Source: Selenomonadaceae bacterium
GTDB taxonomy: Bacteria; Bacillota; Negativicutes; Selenomonadales; Selenomonadaceae
Direction of reading: 5' to 3'
Assembly: GCA_016280345.1 (NCBI GenBank)
Contig: JAEEGN010000288.1
Span: forward strand, 1-7,557
Length of the DNA: 7,557 nucleotides
Shown: positions 1 through 6,640 of the stretch, piece after piece
Layout of the letters: each line of letters starts with the position of its first letter
Numbering within the stretch: position 1 is the stretch's first letter
Translations under genes and position numbers: made by a program
Notes under the pieces: generated by a model
Seen by the model: only the letters and a program-made list of their open reading frames with translations
Told to the model about the DNA's origin: nothing
The model's database searches: none

Positions 1-3000
1 CCCCGGACGCGGAGTTTGGCGATGACCTCCCGGTCGGCGAAGAACCGGCCCTCGCCGTGGGAGACGGCGATGGTGTGGAGGTCGCCGACGTTCACGTTGG
101 CAAACCAGGGAGAGAGGTTGGAAACGACGCGGGTCTGCACCATGCAGGAGACGTGGCGGCCGATGGTATTGAAGGTCAGCGTCGGCGAGGCGTCGGTGAG
201 GGACTGGATCGTGCCGGAGGGCAGGAGCCCCAGCTTGACGAGGGCCTGGAAGCCGTTGCAGATACCCAGCATCAGGCCGTCCTGCTGCTGCAGGTGCTTG
301 GTGACGGCCTCCTGGATCTTGGGATTGCGGAACATGGCGGCGATGAATTTCCCCGAGCCGTCGGGCTCGTCGCCGGCGGAGAAACCGCCCGCCAGCATGA
401 CGATCTGGGCCTCGCGGATGCCCCTGACGATCGCCTCCACGGACTCCGCAATGTCGCGGGGCGTGAGGTTGCGGACCACCAAAGTCTGCACTTCCGCCCC
501 GGCCTTCTCGAAGGCGCGGGCGGATTCATACTCGCAGTTCGTGCCGGGGAAAACGGGGATGAAGACCCGGGGCCGCGCATAGTGCGCCCTGACCTGGATC
601 CGCGGCCCCTGCTGGTAGAGGACGGTCTGGGGCGCCGAGCCGGTCTGCCGCACCTGGGTCGGGAAGATCTTCTCCAGCGGCGCCGTCCAGGCCCGCTCCA
701 CCTCGGCCAGCGTCAACACCACCTGGCCGCAGACGACGCTGTCCACCAGCGTCGTGGTGCCCAGCTCATAGAAGTTCGTGCCCTCCAGCACTTCCGCCAG
801 ATTGAGGCCGGAGGGAAGCTCCAGCACCATCGTGCCATAGTCGGGGCGGAACAGGTCGTCCCGCTGGGGCACCCGGCTGAAGTTCATGCCGACGCCGTTG
901 CCCAGGCACATGCGGGAAATCGTGGCGGCGATGCCGCCGACGCGCACCGTGGCCGCGGCCAGCACCTTGTGGGCGGCGGTCAACGCCTGCACCCGGTCGA
1001 AATTCTTCAGGAGCTGGCGGAAATTCGGCATATCGTGGGCGTCCCGGGGACAGGGCAGGACGACGACCTTGCTGCCGGGGAACTTGAACTCCGCCGACAC
1101 CGCCCGCTTCGCGGACATGACGCCGACGGCGAAGGCGGCCAGGCAAGGCGGCACGTGGATATCCATGAAGGAACCGGACATGGAATCCTTGCCGCCGATG
1201 GCGGGAATGCCGAGCTCATGCTGGGCCCAGAGAGCGCCCAGGAGCGCGATGAAAGGCTTGCCCCACTTCTTCGGGTCGGTGCCCAGGCTCTCGAAGTACT
1301 CCTGCAGGGAGAGCCGGATGCGGTCCACCCGGCCGCCCATGGCGACGATTTTCGCCGCCGCCTCCACGATGGCGTAAATCGCGCCGTGGAAGGGGCTCCA
1401 CTCCATGAAATGGGGATCGAAACCGTAGGCCATGGCCGTAGCGGTGACGGTGTCGCCGTGCAGCATGGGGAGCTTGGCGATCATGCCCTCCTGGGGCGTG
1501 AGCTGCTTCTTGCCGCCGAAGGGCATCAGCACCGTGCCGGCGCCCACGGTGGAATCGAATCGCTCGCCCAGCCCCTTCTGGGAGCAGACGTTGAGCTCGC
1601 CCAGGTTCGCCTGCCAGGCGGCGGAGAGGTCCCGGCCGCACTGCTTCACGGACTCGGGGATCTGCCAGAGGTAGCGGTGCTCCGCCGGCGGCGAAGCGAC
1701 GCGCGCCTCCACGTGCTGGCGGACGCCGTTGGTATCGAGGAAACTGCGGCTGATGCTGACGATCGTCTTGCCCCGCCACTCCATGACGAGCCGCGGGTCG
1801 GCGCTGACCATCGCCACGATGGTGGCTTCGAGGTTCTCCTCGTTTGCCGCCTGCGTGAAATCGTTGACGTCCTTCATGGCGATGACCACCGCCATGCGCT
1901 CCTGGGACTCGGAGATGGCCAGTTCGGTGCCGTCCAGGCCCTCGTATTTCTTGGGCACGGCGTCGAGGTTGATCTGGAGCCCCGGCGCCAGCTCGCCGAT
2001 GGCGACGGCGACGCCGCCGGCGCCGAAGTCGTTGCAGCGCTTGATGAGCTTCGCCACTTCGGGGCGGCGGAACAAGCGCTGGATCTTGCGCTCGGTGGGC
2101 GGATTGCCCTTCTGGACCTCGGCGCCGCAAGTCGCCAGGGAATCCACGGTATGCTGCTTGGAGGAACCGGTGGCGCCGCCGCAGCCGTCCCGGCCGGTGC
2201 GTCCGCCCACCAGGACGACGACGTCCCCCGGCTCCGGGGCCCGGCGCACCACGTTGGTCTTCGGCGCCGCCGCGATGACGGCGCCGATTTCCAGCCGCTT
2301 CGCCTCGAAGCCCGGATGATAGACCTCCGTCACCTGCCCGGTGGCGAGGCCGATCTGATTGCCGTAGGAGCTGTAGCCCGCCGCCGCTTCCTGGGTGATC
2401 TTCTTCTGGGGGAGCTTGCCCATGCGGGTCTCCCCCACCGGCCGACGGGGATCGGCCGCCCCCGTCAGCCGCATGGCCTGATAGACGTAGGAACGGCCCG
2501 ACAGGGGATCGCGGATGGCCCCGCCCAGGTAGGTGGCGGCGCCGCCGAAGGGCTCGATCTCCGTCGGGTGGTTGTGGGTCTCGTTCTTGAACATGACCAG
2601 CCAGTCCTCGGGGTTCCCGTCATGCTCCGCCTTCACCACGATGGAGCAGGCGTTGATCTCGTCGGACTCGTCGAGGTCGTCGAGCTTTCCGTCTTTCTTC
2701 AGCGCCTTCATGCCCATGACCGCGATGTCCATGAGGGTCACGTCGCGCTTCTGCATCTCCTGGTCGCCGTAAACCGCCAGCCGGTCGTCCACGTAGCGGT
2801 GGTAGGCCTTCTCGAAGAGCGGCGCGAAATACCCCCGCTCGAAATCCACCAGATCGATGGCGGTGGTGAACGTGGTATGGCGGCAATGATCGGACCAGTA
2901 GGTATCCAGCACCCGCAGCTCGGTGATGGTGGGCGGGCGCTTCTCCATCTCGGCGAAATACCGCTGGCAGAATTCCAGATCGTCGAAGCTCATGGCGAGC

Positions 3001-3563
3001 CCCTTCTCCGTCCGGAACCGCTGCAATTCGTCGAGGCTGAAGCCGTTGAACCGGGTCAGCACTTCCACGTCCGGCGGCGCGGCCGTTTCCAGCGCCAGCG
3101 TCTCCGGCTTTTCCATCGACGCCTCCCGGCTCTCGACGGTATTGATGAGATACCCCTTGATCCGGGCGAAAGTCATATCGTCGACGTCCCCTACCAGGAC
3201 CACCACCGTCGCCGTGCGGATCTGCGGCCGCTCCTTCTGGGTGATGAGCTGGACGCACTGGGCGGCGGAGTCGGCCCGCTGGTCATACTGCCCGGGCAGC
3301 GGCTCGATGGCGAAGGAGCGGGCTCCCTTGAACACCGGCAGCTTCTCCTCGTAGATGATGTCCACCGGCGGCTCGGCAAAGACCACGTCACGGGTGCGGA
3401 GATATTCCTCCTCACTGAGTCCCTCGATGTCATAGCGAGTGATGAGCCGGACCGCCTTGAGGTCCAGCAGGCGGAAAGTCTCGATGAGATCCGCCGTGAG
3501 CTGCTGCGCCGGGATGTCGAAGAACCCCTGGCGCTTTTCCACAAAAACTCTTCTGACTGCCAT
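1..3563 (-). CDS. purL: Phosphoribosylformylglycinamidine synthase, single-chain clostridial type (C-terminus cut by window edge)
   Basis: This enzyme makes FGAM from FGAR, ATP and glutamine, the fourth step of de novo purine synthesis in the cytoplasm. I see 1187 codons without a stop in one register; the family's large single-chain form is roughly 1240 residues, so about 50-70 residues lie beyond the edge. Reading from the N-terminus: a PurS-like/linker part; the hallmark SDHCRH at residues 224-229; NETHNHP at 327-333 opening the first synthetase core; GKDSM at 791-795 in the second half; and a class I glutamine amidotransferase domain from about residue 1000 (VFIPVFPGTNC). Its nucleophile is Cys1102 in GICNG, and SHGEGRF follows at 1168-1174. 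The catalytic His and Glu of the PHPE-type motif should lie in the missing tail, so glutaminase competence cannot be confirmed here. The ATG start is fixed by AGGAGG (minus strand of 3569-3574) six bases upstream. No other pur gene is visible. No TTA, CTA or TCA codon occurs over positions 57-3563. Confidence 0.97.
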   Translation of the reverse strand, partial: MAVRRVFVEKRQGFFDIPAQQLTADLIETFRLLDLKAVRLITRYDIEGLSEEEYLRTRDVVFAEPPVDIIYEEKLPVFKGARSFAIEPLPGQYDQRADSAAQCVQLITQKERPQIRTATVVVLVGDVDDMTFARIKGYLINTVESREASMEKPETLALETAAPPDVEVLTRFNGFSLDELQRFRTEKGLAMSFDDLEFCQRYFAEMEKRPPTITELRVLDTYWSDHCRHTTFTTAIDLVDFERGYFAPLFEKAYHRYVDDRLAVYGDQEMQKRDVTLMDIAVMGMKALKKDGKLDDLDESDEINACSIVVKAEHDGNPEDWLVMFKNETHNHPTEIEPFGGAATYLGGAIRDPLSGRSYVYQAMRLTGAADPRRPVGETRMGKLPQKKITQEAAAGYSSYGNQIGLATGQVTEVYHPGFEAKRLEIGAVIAAAPKTNVVRRAPEPGDVVVLVGGRTGRDGCGGATGSSKQHTVDSLATCGAEVQKGNPPTERKIQRLFRRPEVAKLIKRCNDFGAGGVAVAIGELAPGLQINLDAVPKKYEGLDGTELAISESQERMAVVIAMKDVNDFTQAANEENLEATIVAMVSADPRLVMEWRGKTIVSISRSFLDTNGVRQHVEARVASPPAEHRYLWQIPESVKQCGRDLSAAWQANLGELNVCSQKGLGERFDSTVGAGTVLMPFGGKKQLTPQEGMIAKLPMLHGDTVTATAMAYGFDPHFMEWSPFHGAIYAIVEAAAKIVAMGGRVDRIRLSLQEYFESLGTDPKKWGKPFIALLGALWAQHELGIPAIGGKDSMSGSFMDIHVPPCLAAFAVGVMSAKRAVSAEFKFPGSKVVVLPCPRDAHDMPNFRQLLKNFDRVQALTAAHKVLAAATVRVGGIAATISRMCLGNGVGMNFSRVPQRDDLFRPDYGTMVLELPSGLNLAEVLEGTNFYELGTTTLVDSVVCGQVVLTLAEVERAWTAPLEKIFPTQVRQTGSAPQTVLYQQGPRIQVRAHYARPRVFIPVFPGTNCEYESARAFEKAGAEVQTLVVRNLTPRDIAESVEAIVRGIREAQIVMLAGGFSAGDEPDGSGKFIAAMFRNPKIQEAVTKHLQQQDGLMLGICNGFQALVKLGLLPSGTIQSLTDASPTLTFNTIGRHVSCMVQTRVVSNLSPWFANVNVGDLHTIAVSHGEGRFFADREVIAKLRVR

Positions 3564-3667
3564 AGTTGCCTCCTGCTGCTTCCCTTTGCGCCGCTGCTCC
3601 GAAGAACGGCGTCAGGCGGAGGGCCCGCCGTTGCGCTTCTCAAACGGAAAACCGTATCGGGTACGTA
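3564..3667 (-). promoter_or_regulatory. purL leader / yhcH-like to purL intergenic region with two small hairpins
   Basis: Reading leftward, the gap contains an ACGG-TTTT-CCGT tetraloop hairpin (3644-3655). It is followed by a 7-bp perfect inverted repeat, AACGGCG/CGCCGTT (3605-3611 with 3626-3632, 14-base loop), and then the purL ribosome binding site. The larger hairpin has no T-run after it, so it is not a convincing intrinsic terminator. I could not find a sigma-70 promoter with a good -10 here, nor a purine riboswitch or PurBox that I would defend. The simplest reading is that purL is read through from the upstream gene, with the hairpins as possible processing or attenuation elements. 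That role is inferred. Confidence 0.35.
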
Positions 3668-4165
3668 TCAGACCTTGCGGGCGAAAGACGGATTCTCGTC
3701 CAGGAGCGAGAGATCGAGCTTGATCACGACCTTCGTCACCGGCGCCGGCCCCTCCACCATCGTGAAGGGACGGTGGACGTCCTTCGGCAGGAGCATCACG
3801 AAATCCCCCGCCGCGATATGGAAGATGCTCTCCGGCACCAGCCCCTCGAAGAACTCGACGTCCTTCGTCTCGTCGTAGGGGGTGCGGACGACGAGGTCCG
3901 GGCTCATGGGGCAGATCCCCAGGTACTCCTCCCCCTCCACCATGTAGAGGATATCCATGAAGCGCCGGTGCGCCTCGGGGACGCACTCCTCCACGGGCCG
4001 CGTCTTATAGCGCATGATGGTCGCGTAGCAAAGGCTGCCGTCGATCTCGTAGCGTTCGCCCTCCTTCATCGCCGAGAAATCCCGGCCCCCGAGATATGCC
4101 AGCGCCTTCTCCACAGCGGGAGGGAACTGCTTCTTCCGGGGGCCCGCCAGCTTGCCAATCAGCAT
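3668..4165 (-). CDS. YhcH/YjgK/YiaL family protein (DUF386, cupin-like)
   Basis: A 165-residue cytoplasmic protein close to the usual ~150-residue family size. Family signatures are clear: EAHRRFMDILYMVEGEE at residues 64-80 (Glu64, His66, Asp71, Glu79-80), EFFEGLV at 104-110, and the GDFVMLLPKDVHRP block ending near residue 133 with His131. The conserved His and Glu residues are those expected to line the metal-binding pocket of this beta-sandwich fold. Known relatives (E. coli YhcH, YiaL, TabA/YjgK, EbgC) sit in sialic acid or sugar catabolism loci, assist beta-galactosidase, or are linked to toxin-antitoxin biofilm control; the biochemical activity is poorly defined, so no substrate is assigned. 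I chose ATG at 4165 because AAGGAGA (about 4173-4179) ends roughly seven to eight bases before it; an in-frame TTG at 4171 would be too close to that site. It lies 104 bases upstream of purL on the same strand and is divergent from the Lrp-like gene. Confidence 0.9.
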   Translation of the reverse strand: MLIGKLAGPRKKQFPPAVEKALAYLGGRDFSAMKEGERYEIDGSLCYATIMRYKTRPVEECVPEAHRRFMDILYMVEGEEYLGICPMSPDLVVRTPYDETKDVEFFEGLVPESIFHIAAGDFVMLLPKDVHRPFTMVEGPAPVTKVVIKLDLSLLDENPSFARKV

Positions 4166-4182
4166 AATCAACTCTCCTTTGA

Positions 4183-4207
4183 CGCGCCGCGCATCGACGG
4201 CGGCGCG
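4183..4207 (-). promoter_or_regulatory. GC-only hairpin directly before the ribosome binding site of the YhcH-like gene
   Basis: An 8-bp perfect inverted repeat, CGCGCCGC/GCGGCGCG (4183-4190 with 4200-4207, nine-base loop), lies in the expected 5' leader. It ends about three bases before the AAAGGAGAG ribosome binding site. No T-run follows, so it is not a terminator. It could stabilise the mRNA or limit ribosome access. The structure is seen in the sequence; a regulatory role is inferred. Confidence 0.4.
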
Positions 4208-4225
4208 CGTTTCGGTAAAATCTTC

Positions 4226-4254
4226 TTGCCACAGGGTATGGTCTATGATATCAT
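4226..4254 (+). promoter_or_regulatory. Rightward sigma-70 promoter of the lrp-like/aminotransferase operon
   Basis: TTGCCA (4226-4231), a 17-base spacer and TATCAT (4249-4254) each match consensus in five of six positions. A TG two bases before the -10 makes it an extended -10 promoter. A start near 4261 gives a leader of roughly 125 bases before the regulator's ATG. The -10 is half of the 10-bp palindrome ATGATATCAT (4245-4254), which is a plausible place for a repressor to act. Confidence 0.7.
4245..4254. promoter_or_regulatory. Palindrome over the -10: possible operator
   Basis: ATGATATCAT is a perfect 10-bp palindrome that overlaps the rightward -10 and lies about two bases from the candidate leftward -10. 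Lrp/AsnC proteins commonly bind AT-rich dyads upstream of their own gene, so autoregulation here is reasonable. A 10-bp AT-rich palindrome can also occur by chance, and part of it is simply the promoter element. Confidence 0.3.
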
Positions 4255-4255
4255 C

Positions 4256-4284
4256 ATTTTAATAAAAAAACCACTTCTACGCAA
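4256..4284 (-). promoter_or_regulatory. Candidate leftward sigma-70 promoter for the YhcH-like gene (and perhaps purL)
   Basis: On the minus strand TTGCGT (4279-4284) and TAAAAT (4256-4261) are separated by 17 bases, including a run of seven T. The -10 matches consensus in five of six positions, but the -35 matches in only three, so this is a moderate candidate. Transcription would start near 4249, giving a leader of about 85 bases that contains the GC hairpin. Confidence 0.4.
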
Positions 4285-4388
4285 TGATTGGAGCCCGAAA
4301 TTTTTAGATTTTTCCGCCGCCGGCGCCCCCGCCTCTTACCGGGACGGGGATTTCTTTCTGCCAGGACGGGACGGGAGGAGGATTTTTC

Positions 4389-4868
4389 ATGTACGAACTA
4401 TTGGAACTCCTGGAGAACGACGCCCGCCGGCCGGTCAACGAGCTGGCCGGGGCGCTCTGCCGCAGTGAATACGAGGTGGAAAAAGAACTCCAGGCGCTGG
4501 AAAAGGACAAGATCATCCTGGGCTACAACACCCTGATCGACTGGAACAAGGCAGGCCGCAGCGCGGTCACGGCGGTCATCGAGGTGAACCTGACGCCCCA
4601 GCGGGAGGTGGGATTCGACGCCATCGCCGCCCGGGTGGCGCGCTTCGACGAAGTGCGCGCCGTCTATCTGATGAGCGGCAGCTTCGACCTCCTGGTCATC
4701 ATCGAGGGCGAATCCCTGAAAGACGTGGCCGACTTCATCGCCACCCGCCTCGCCACCATCGAAGGCGTGACCTCGACCCGCAGCCACTTCATGCTGAAAG
4801 CCTACAAGAAGGACGGCGTCCTCCTCGAGGGCCGCGAGCCCGACCGGCGGCTGGTGGTGTCGCCATGA
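4389..4868 (+). CDS. Lrp/AsnC family transcriptional regulator (AlaR/YugG-like)
   Basis: A 159-residue protein with the standard two-domain Lrp/AsnC plan. The AsnC-type winged helix-turn-helix covers about residues 3-50 (LLENDARRPVNELAGAL, then the recognition helix and KIILGY). The effector-binding RAM/AsnC C-terminal domain covers about 60-140, with the typical SGSFDLLV turn near residues 96-103 and VTSTRSHFMLKAYK at the end. Such proteins form dimers to octamers and respond to amino acids. ATG at 4389 is supported by GGAGGAGG (4374-4381) seven bases upstream. Its stop overlaps the aminotransferase start in ATGA, the same pairing as Bacillus yugG-yugH (alaR-alaT), where the regulator controls the alanine aminotransferase. 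Control of the downstream gene and of itself is therefore likely. The family call is firm; the effector is inferred. Confidence 0.92.
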   Translation: MYELLELLENDARRPVNELAGALCRSEYEVEKELQALEKDKIILGYNTLIDWNKAGRSAVTAVIEVNLTPQREVGFDAIAARVARFDEVRAVYLMSGSFDLLVIIEGESLKDVADFIATRLATIEGVTSTRSHFMLKAYKKDGVLLEGREPDRRLVVSP

Positions 4869-6046
4869 AGAACTGGAAGGACATCCTCTCTCCGGCGGTG
4901 CAGAGCGTTCCCCCTTCGGGCATCCGCCGCTTCTTCGACATCGCCGCCGAAATGGACGACGTCATATCGCTGGGCGTAGGCGAGCCGGACTTCGTGACCC
5001 CCTGGACCATCCGCGAGAGCTGCGTTTACGGACTGGAGCAGGGCTACACCTCCTACACCGCCAACCGCGGCATGCCGGAACTGCGGGACGAGATCGTGCG
5101 CCATTACGCCGACCGGTACGGACTCGCCTACGACAGCGGCGAAGAAGTGCTGGTGACGGTGGGCGTCAGCGAAGCCCTCGACCTCGTCATGCGGGCCCTC
5201 CTGGCACCGGGCGACGAGGTCCTGATTCCCGAGCCCTGCTACGTCTCCTACAAGGCCTGCACGACGCTGGCGGGCGGCGTACCGGTACCCGTCCCGGCGA
5301 AAATCGAGAACGAATTCCGCGTCACGCCGGACGATCTCGCCCGCCACCTGACGCCGCGCACCAAAGCGCTCCTCATCGGCTACCCCAACAACCCCACCGG
5401 GGCCGTCATGGAACAGGAGGACCTGCTGGCGGTGGCCCGCTTCGCCGAAGCCCATGACCTCATCGTCATCTCCGACGAGATTTACGGCGACCTCACATAC
5501 GGCGGCGGGGAACACGTCTGCTTCGCGGCCCTGCCCGGCATGAAGGAACGCACCATCCTCCTCAACGGCTTCTCCAAAGCCTATGCCATGACCGGCTGGC
5601 GCATCGGCTACGCCCTGGGCGCGCCGGAAATCCTGGCGGCGATGACGAAGATCCACCAGTACACCATGCTCTGCGCCCCCATCACCGCCCAGGTCGCGGC
5701 CATCGAAGCCCTGCGCCGCGGCGAGAAGTACATGAAGAAAATGGTGGCCGAGTACGACCGCCGCCGCAGTTTCATCTACCGCGGCTTCACGGAAATCGGC
5801 CTTCCCTGCTTCGAGCCCCGGGGCGCCTTCTACATCTTCCCCGACGTCACCTCCACCGGCCTCACCTCGGAGGAATTCGCCGAACAGCTCCTGACCAGCG
5901 AACACGTCGCCCTTGTCCCCGGCAGCGCTTTCGGCGCCTGCGGCGAAGGATACGTGCGCTGCTCCTACGCCACCGCCCTCGACCAGATCGACGAAGCCCT
6001 GGCCCGCATCGGGAACTTCGTCCGGAAACGCCGCCGCTCCGTCTGA
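4865..6046 (+). CDS. alaT: PLP-dependent class I aminotransferase, AlaT/YugH type
   Basis: A full-length 393-residue fold-type I aminotransferase. Visible residues include LGVGEPDF (36-43), Asn176 in YPNNPTG (173-179), Asp204 and Tyr207 in SDEIY, the PLP Schiff-base Lys238 in NGFSKAYAMTGWRIG, Arg246 for the phosphate, and Arg365 in GYVRCSYAT for the substrate carboxylate. The N-terminal PPSGIRRFFDIAAEMDDVISLGVGE stretch and KIHQYTMLCAP resemble, from memory, Bacillus YugH/AlaT more than AspB or PatA. The likely reaction is alanine + 2-oxoglutarate to pyruvate + glutamate, but aromatic or aspartate substrates cannot be excluded from sequence. The ATG overlaps the regulator's stop by four bases and has no strong ribosome binding site of its own, which suggests translational coupling. 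No clear intrinsic terminator follows; the CCGCC/GGCGG inverted repeat near 6068-6086 lacks a T-run. Confidence 0.9.
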   Translation: MKNWKDILSPAVQSVPPSGIRRFFDIAAEMDDVISLGVGEPDFVTPWTIRESCVYGLEQGYTSYTANRGMPELRDEIVRHYADRYGLAYDSGEEVLVTVGVSEALDLVMRALLAPGDEVLIPEPCYVSYKACTTLAGGVPVPVPAKIENEFRVTPDDLARHLTPRTKALLIGYPNNPTGAVMEQEDLLAVARFAEAHDLIVISDEIYGDLTYGGGEHVCFAALPGMKERTILLNGFSKAYAMTGWRIGYALGAPEILAAMTKIHQYTMLCAPITAQVAAIEALRRGEKYMKKMVAEYDRRRSFIYRGFTEIGLPCFEPRGAFYIFPDVTSTGLTSEEFAEQLLTSEHVALVPGSAFGACGEGYVRCSYATALDQIDEALARIGNFVRKRRRSV

Positions 6047-6101
6047 TTGCCCCTTTTTCCCTCGCTCCCGCCGCGCCCGCGGGCGGTTCCGAAGCCCCTG
6101 G

Positions 6102-6118
6102 TATGCCGTTTCAGCATA
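6102..6118. promoter_or_regulatory. Short dyad next to the HTH gene promoter: possible operator
   Basis: TATGC (6102-6106) and GCATA (6114-6118) form a perfect 5-bp inverted repeat separated by seven bases, ending four bases before the candidate -35. XRE-type regulators often bind such spaced half-sites beside their own promoter. The arms are short, so chance is a real alternative. Confidence 0.25.
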
Positions 6119-6122
6119 AATG

Positions 6123-6152
6123 ATGACGGTTCGCGCTTTTTTCTGATAGAAT
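6123..6152 (+). promoter_or_regulatory. Promoter of the XRE-family gene
   Basis: The extended -10 TGATAGAAT (TAGAAT at 6147-6152) matches consensus in five of six positions. ATGACG at 6123-6128, 18 bases upstream, gives a four-of-six -35. Transcription would start near 6159, leaving a leader of about 75 bases before the ATG at 6234. Confidence 0.55.
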
Positions 6153-6200
6153 AAAGGTGTATGTGTGAACCGATGGCAGGGACGGGGACGCGGGAAGAGC

Positions 6201-6222
6201 CCCGGCCCAATCACGAACCGGG
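6201..6222 (+). promoter_or_regulatory. Hairpin that could cover the ribosome binding site of the HTH gene
   Basis: CCCGG (6201-6205) can pair with CCGGG (6218-6222) across a 12-base loop. The right arm runs into the GGAGG ribosome binding site at 6221-6225. A competing CGGG/CCCG pairing (6191-6194 with 6201-6204) would free it. The stems are only four to five pairs and a regulatory role is speculative. Confidence 0.2.
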
Positions 6223-6233
6223 AGGCGGGCTTC

Positions 6234-6599
6234 ATGCAGAACAACCGGCTGCGGTATCTCCGTGAAAAAGAGGCGCTGACGCAGACGAACATCGCCAACG
6301 CGCTCCATATCGGTCAGTCGACGTACAACCGTTACGAACGGGGCATCCGGGAACCCGACCACGAAACGCTCAAGAAGATTGCCGATTATTTCCACGTGTC
6401 GCTGGATTTCCTCCTGAAACACGACCGCCCTTACACCCGGAAGGAGCCGGGCATCGAGCTCTCGGCCTTTCTCATGGAGGGCTCCTACAAGATCTTTTCC
6501 CGCACCCCGACGCAGAAGGACCGGAAGAAACTGGTAAGCCTGATCACCGCGCTTTACGGCGACGAGGCGGACAACAAGAAATCGGACAAATCGACGTAA
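6234..6599 (+). CDS. XRE-family helix-turn-helix protein, 121 residues
   Basis: A small cytoplasmic DNA-binding protein. Residues 4-62 form a Cro/C1-type HTH: RLRYLREKEALTQTNIANAL (helices 1-2), GQSTYNRYERGIREPD (recognition helix and the usual turn) and ETLKKIADYFHVSLDFLL, the last being the typical end of the domain. The roughly 55-residue C-terminus is charged and Lys-rich and is not one I recognise; it may serve dimerisation or partner binding. ATG at 6234 has GGAGG (6221-6225) eight bases upstream. An in-frame GTG at 6165 would add 23 unconserved residues and sits only a few bases from the predicted transcription start, so I rejected it. The gene has its own promoter and terminator and looks monocistronic. 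Its target and signal are unknown. No phage, restriction or toxin gene lies beside it. Confidence 0.88.
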   Translation: MQNNRLRYLREKEALTQTNIANALHIGQSTYNRYERGIREPDHETLKKIADYFHVSLDFLLKHDRPYTRKEPGIELSAFLMEGSYKIFSRTPTQKDRKKLVSLITALYGDEADNKKSDKST

Positions 6600-6640
6600 A
6601 GAACCCGCTGGCGCCATGCCAGCGGGTTCTTCTTGCTCTT
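6599..6640. terminator. Strong hairpin terminator, probably serving both convergent genes
   Basis: A 14-bp perfect stem (6599-6612 with 6618-6631) with a five-base loop begins at the last base of the HTH gene's stop codon. It is followed on the plus strand by TTCTTCTTGCTCTTT, a T-rich tail. On the minus strand the stem is followed by TTTACG, a shorter T-run, so it may also stop transcripts of the dehydrogenase gene ending at 6680. No other hairpin with a T-run is visible for that gene. Confidence 0.88.

Noticed and set aside
1..3563. Possible frameshift or internal stop in purL
   Set aside because: I checked every TTA, CTA and TCA on the plus strand over this span and none is in register. 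Motifs at residues 224, 327, 791, 1000, 1102 and 1168 all share one frame.
57..3878. A 1273-codon open frame on the plus strand opposite purL
   Set aside because: It is in the register where antisense stops correspond to sense TTA, CTA and TCA codons, which this GC-rich purL does not use. The translation is low-complexity in H, R, G, D and A and resembles no protein family I know. PurL explains the region fully.
3566..4468. A 300-codon plus-strand frame across the purL leader, the YhcH-like gene and the divergent promoter region
   Set aside because: It is a shadow of the YhcH-like gene on the other strand, which has clear family motifs and a ribosome binding site.
6068..6086. GC-rich inverted repeat after the aminotransferase as a terminator
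   Set aside because: The stem is five pairs, or a loopless palindrome GCCCGCGGGC, and no T-run follows. It is not supportable as an intrinsic terminator.
6165..6233. GTG at 6165 as an upstream start for the HTH protein
   Set aside because: It lies almost at the predicted transcription start and adds 23 residues unlike the family. ATG at 6234 has a proper GGAGG site.
4802..6298. A 498-codon minus-strand frame opposite the aminotransferase
   Set aside because: It has the same antisense register effect as the frame opposite purL. It also crosses the promoter and start of the HTH gene and has no credible ribosome binding site or domain.
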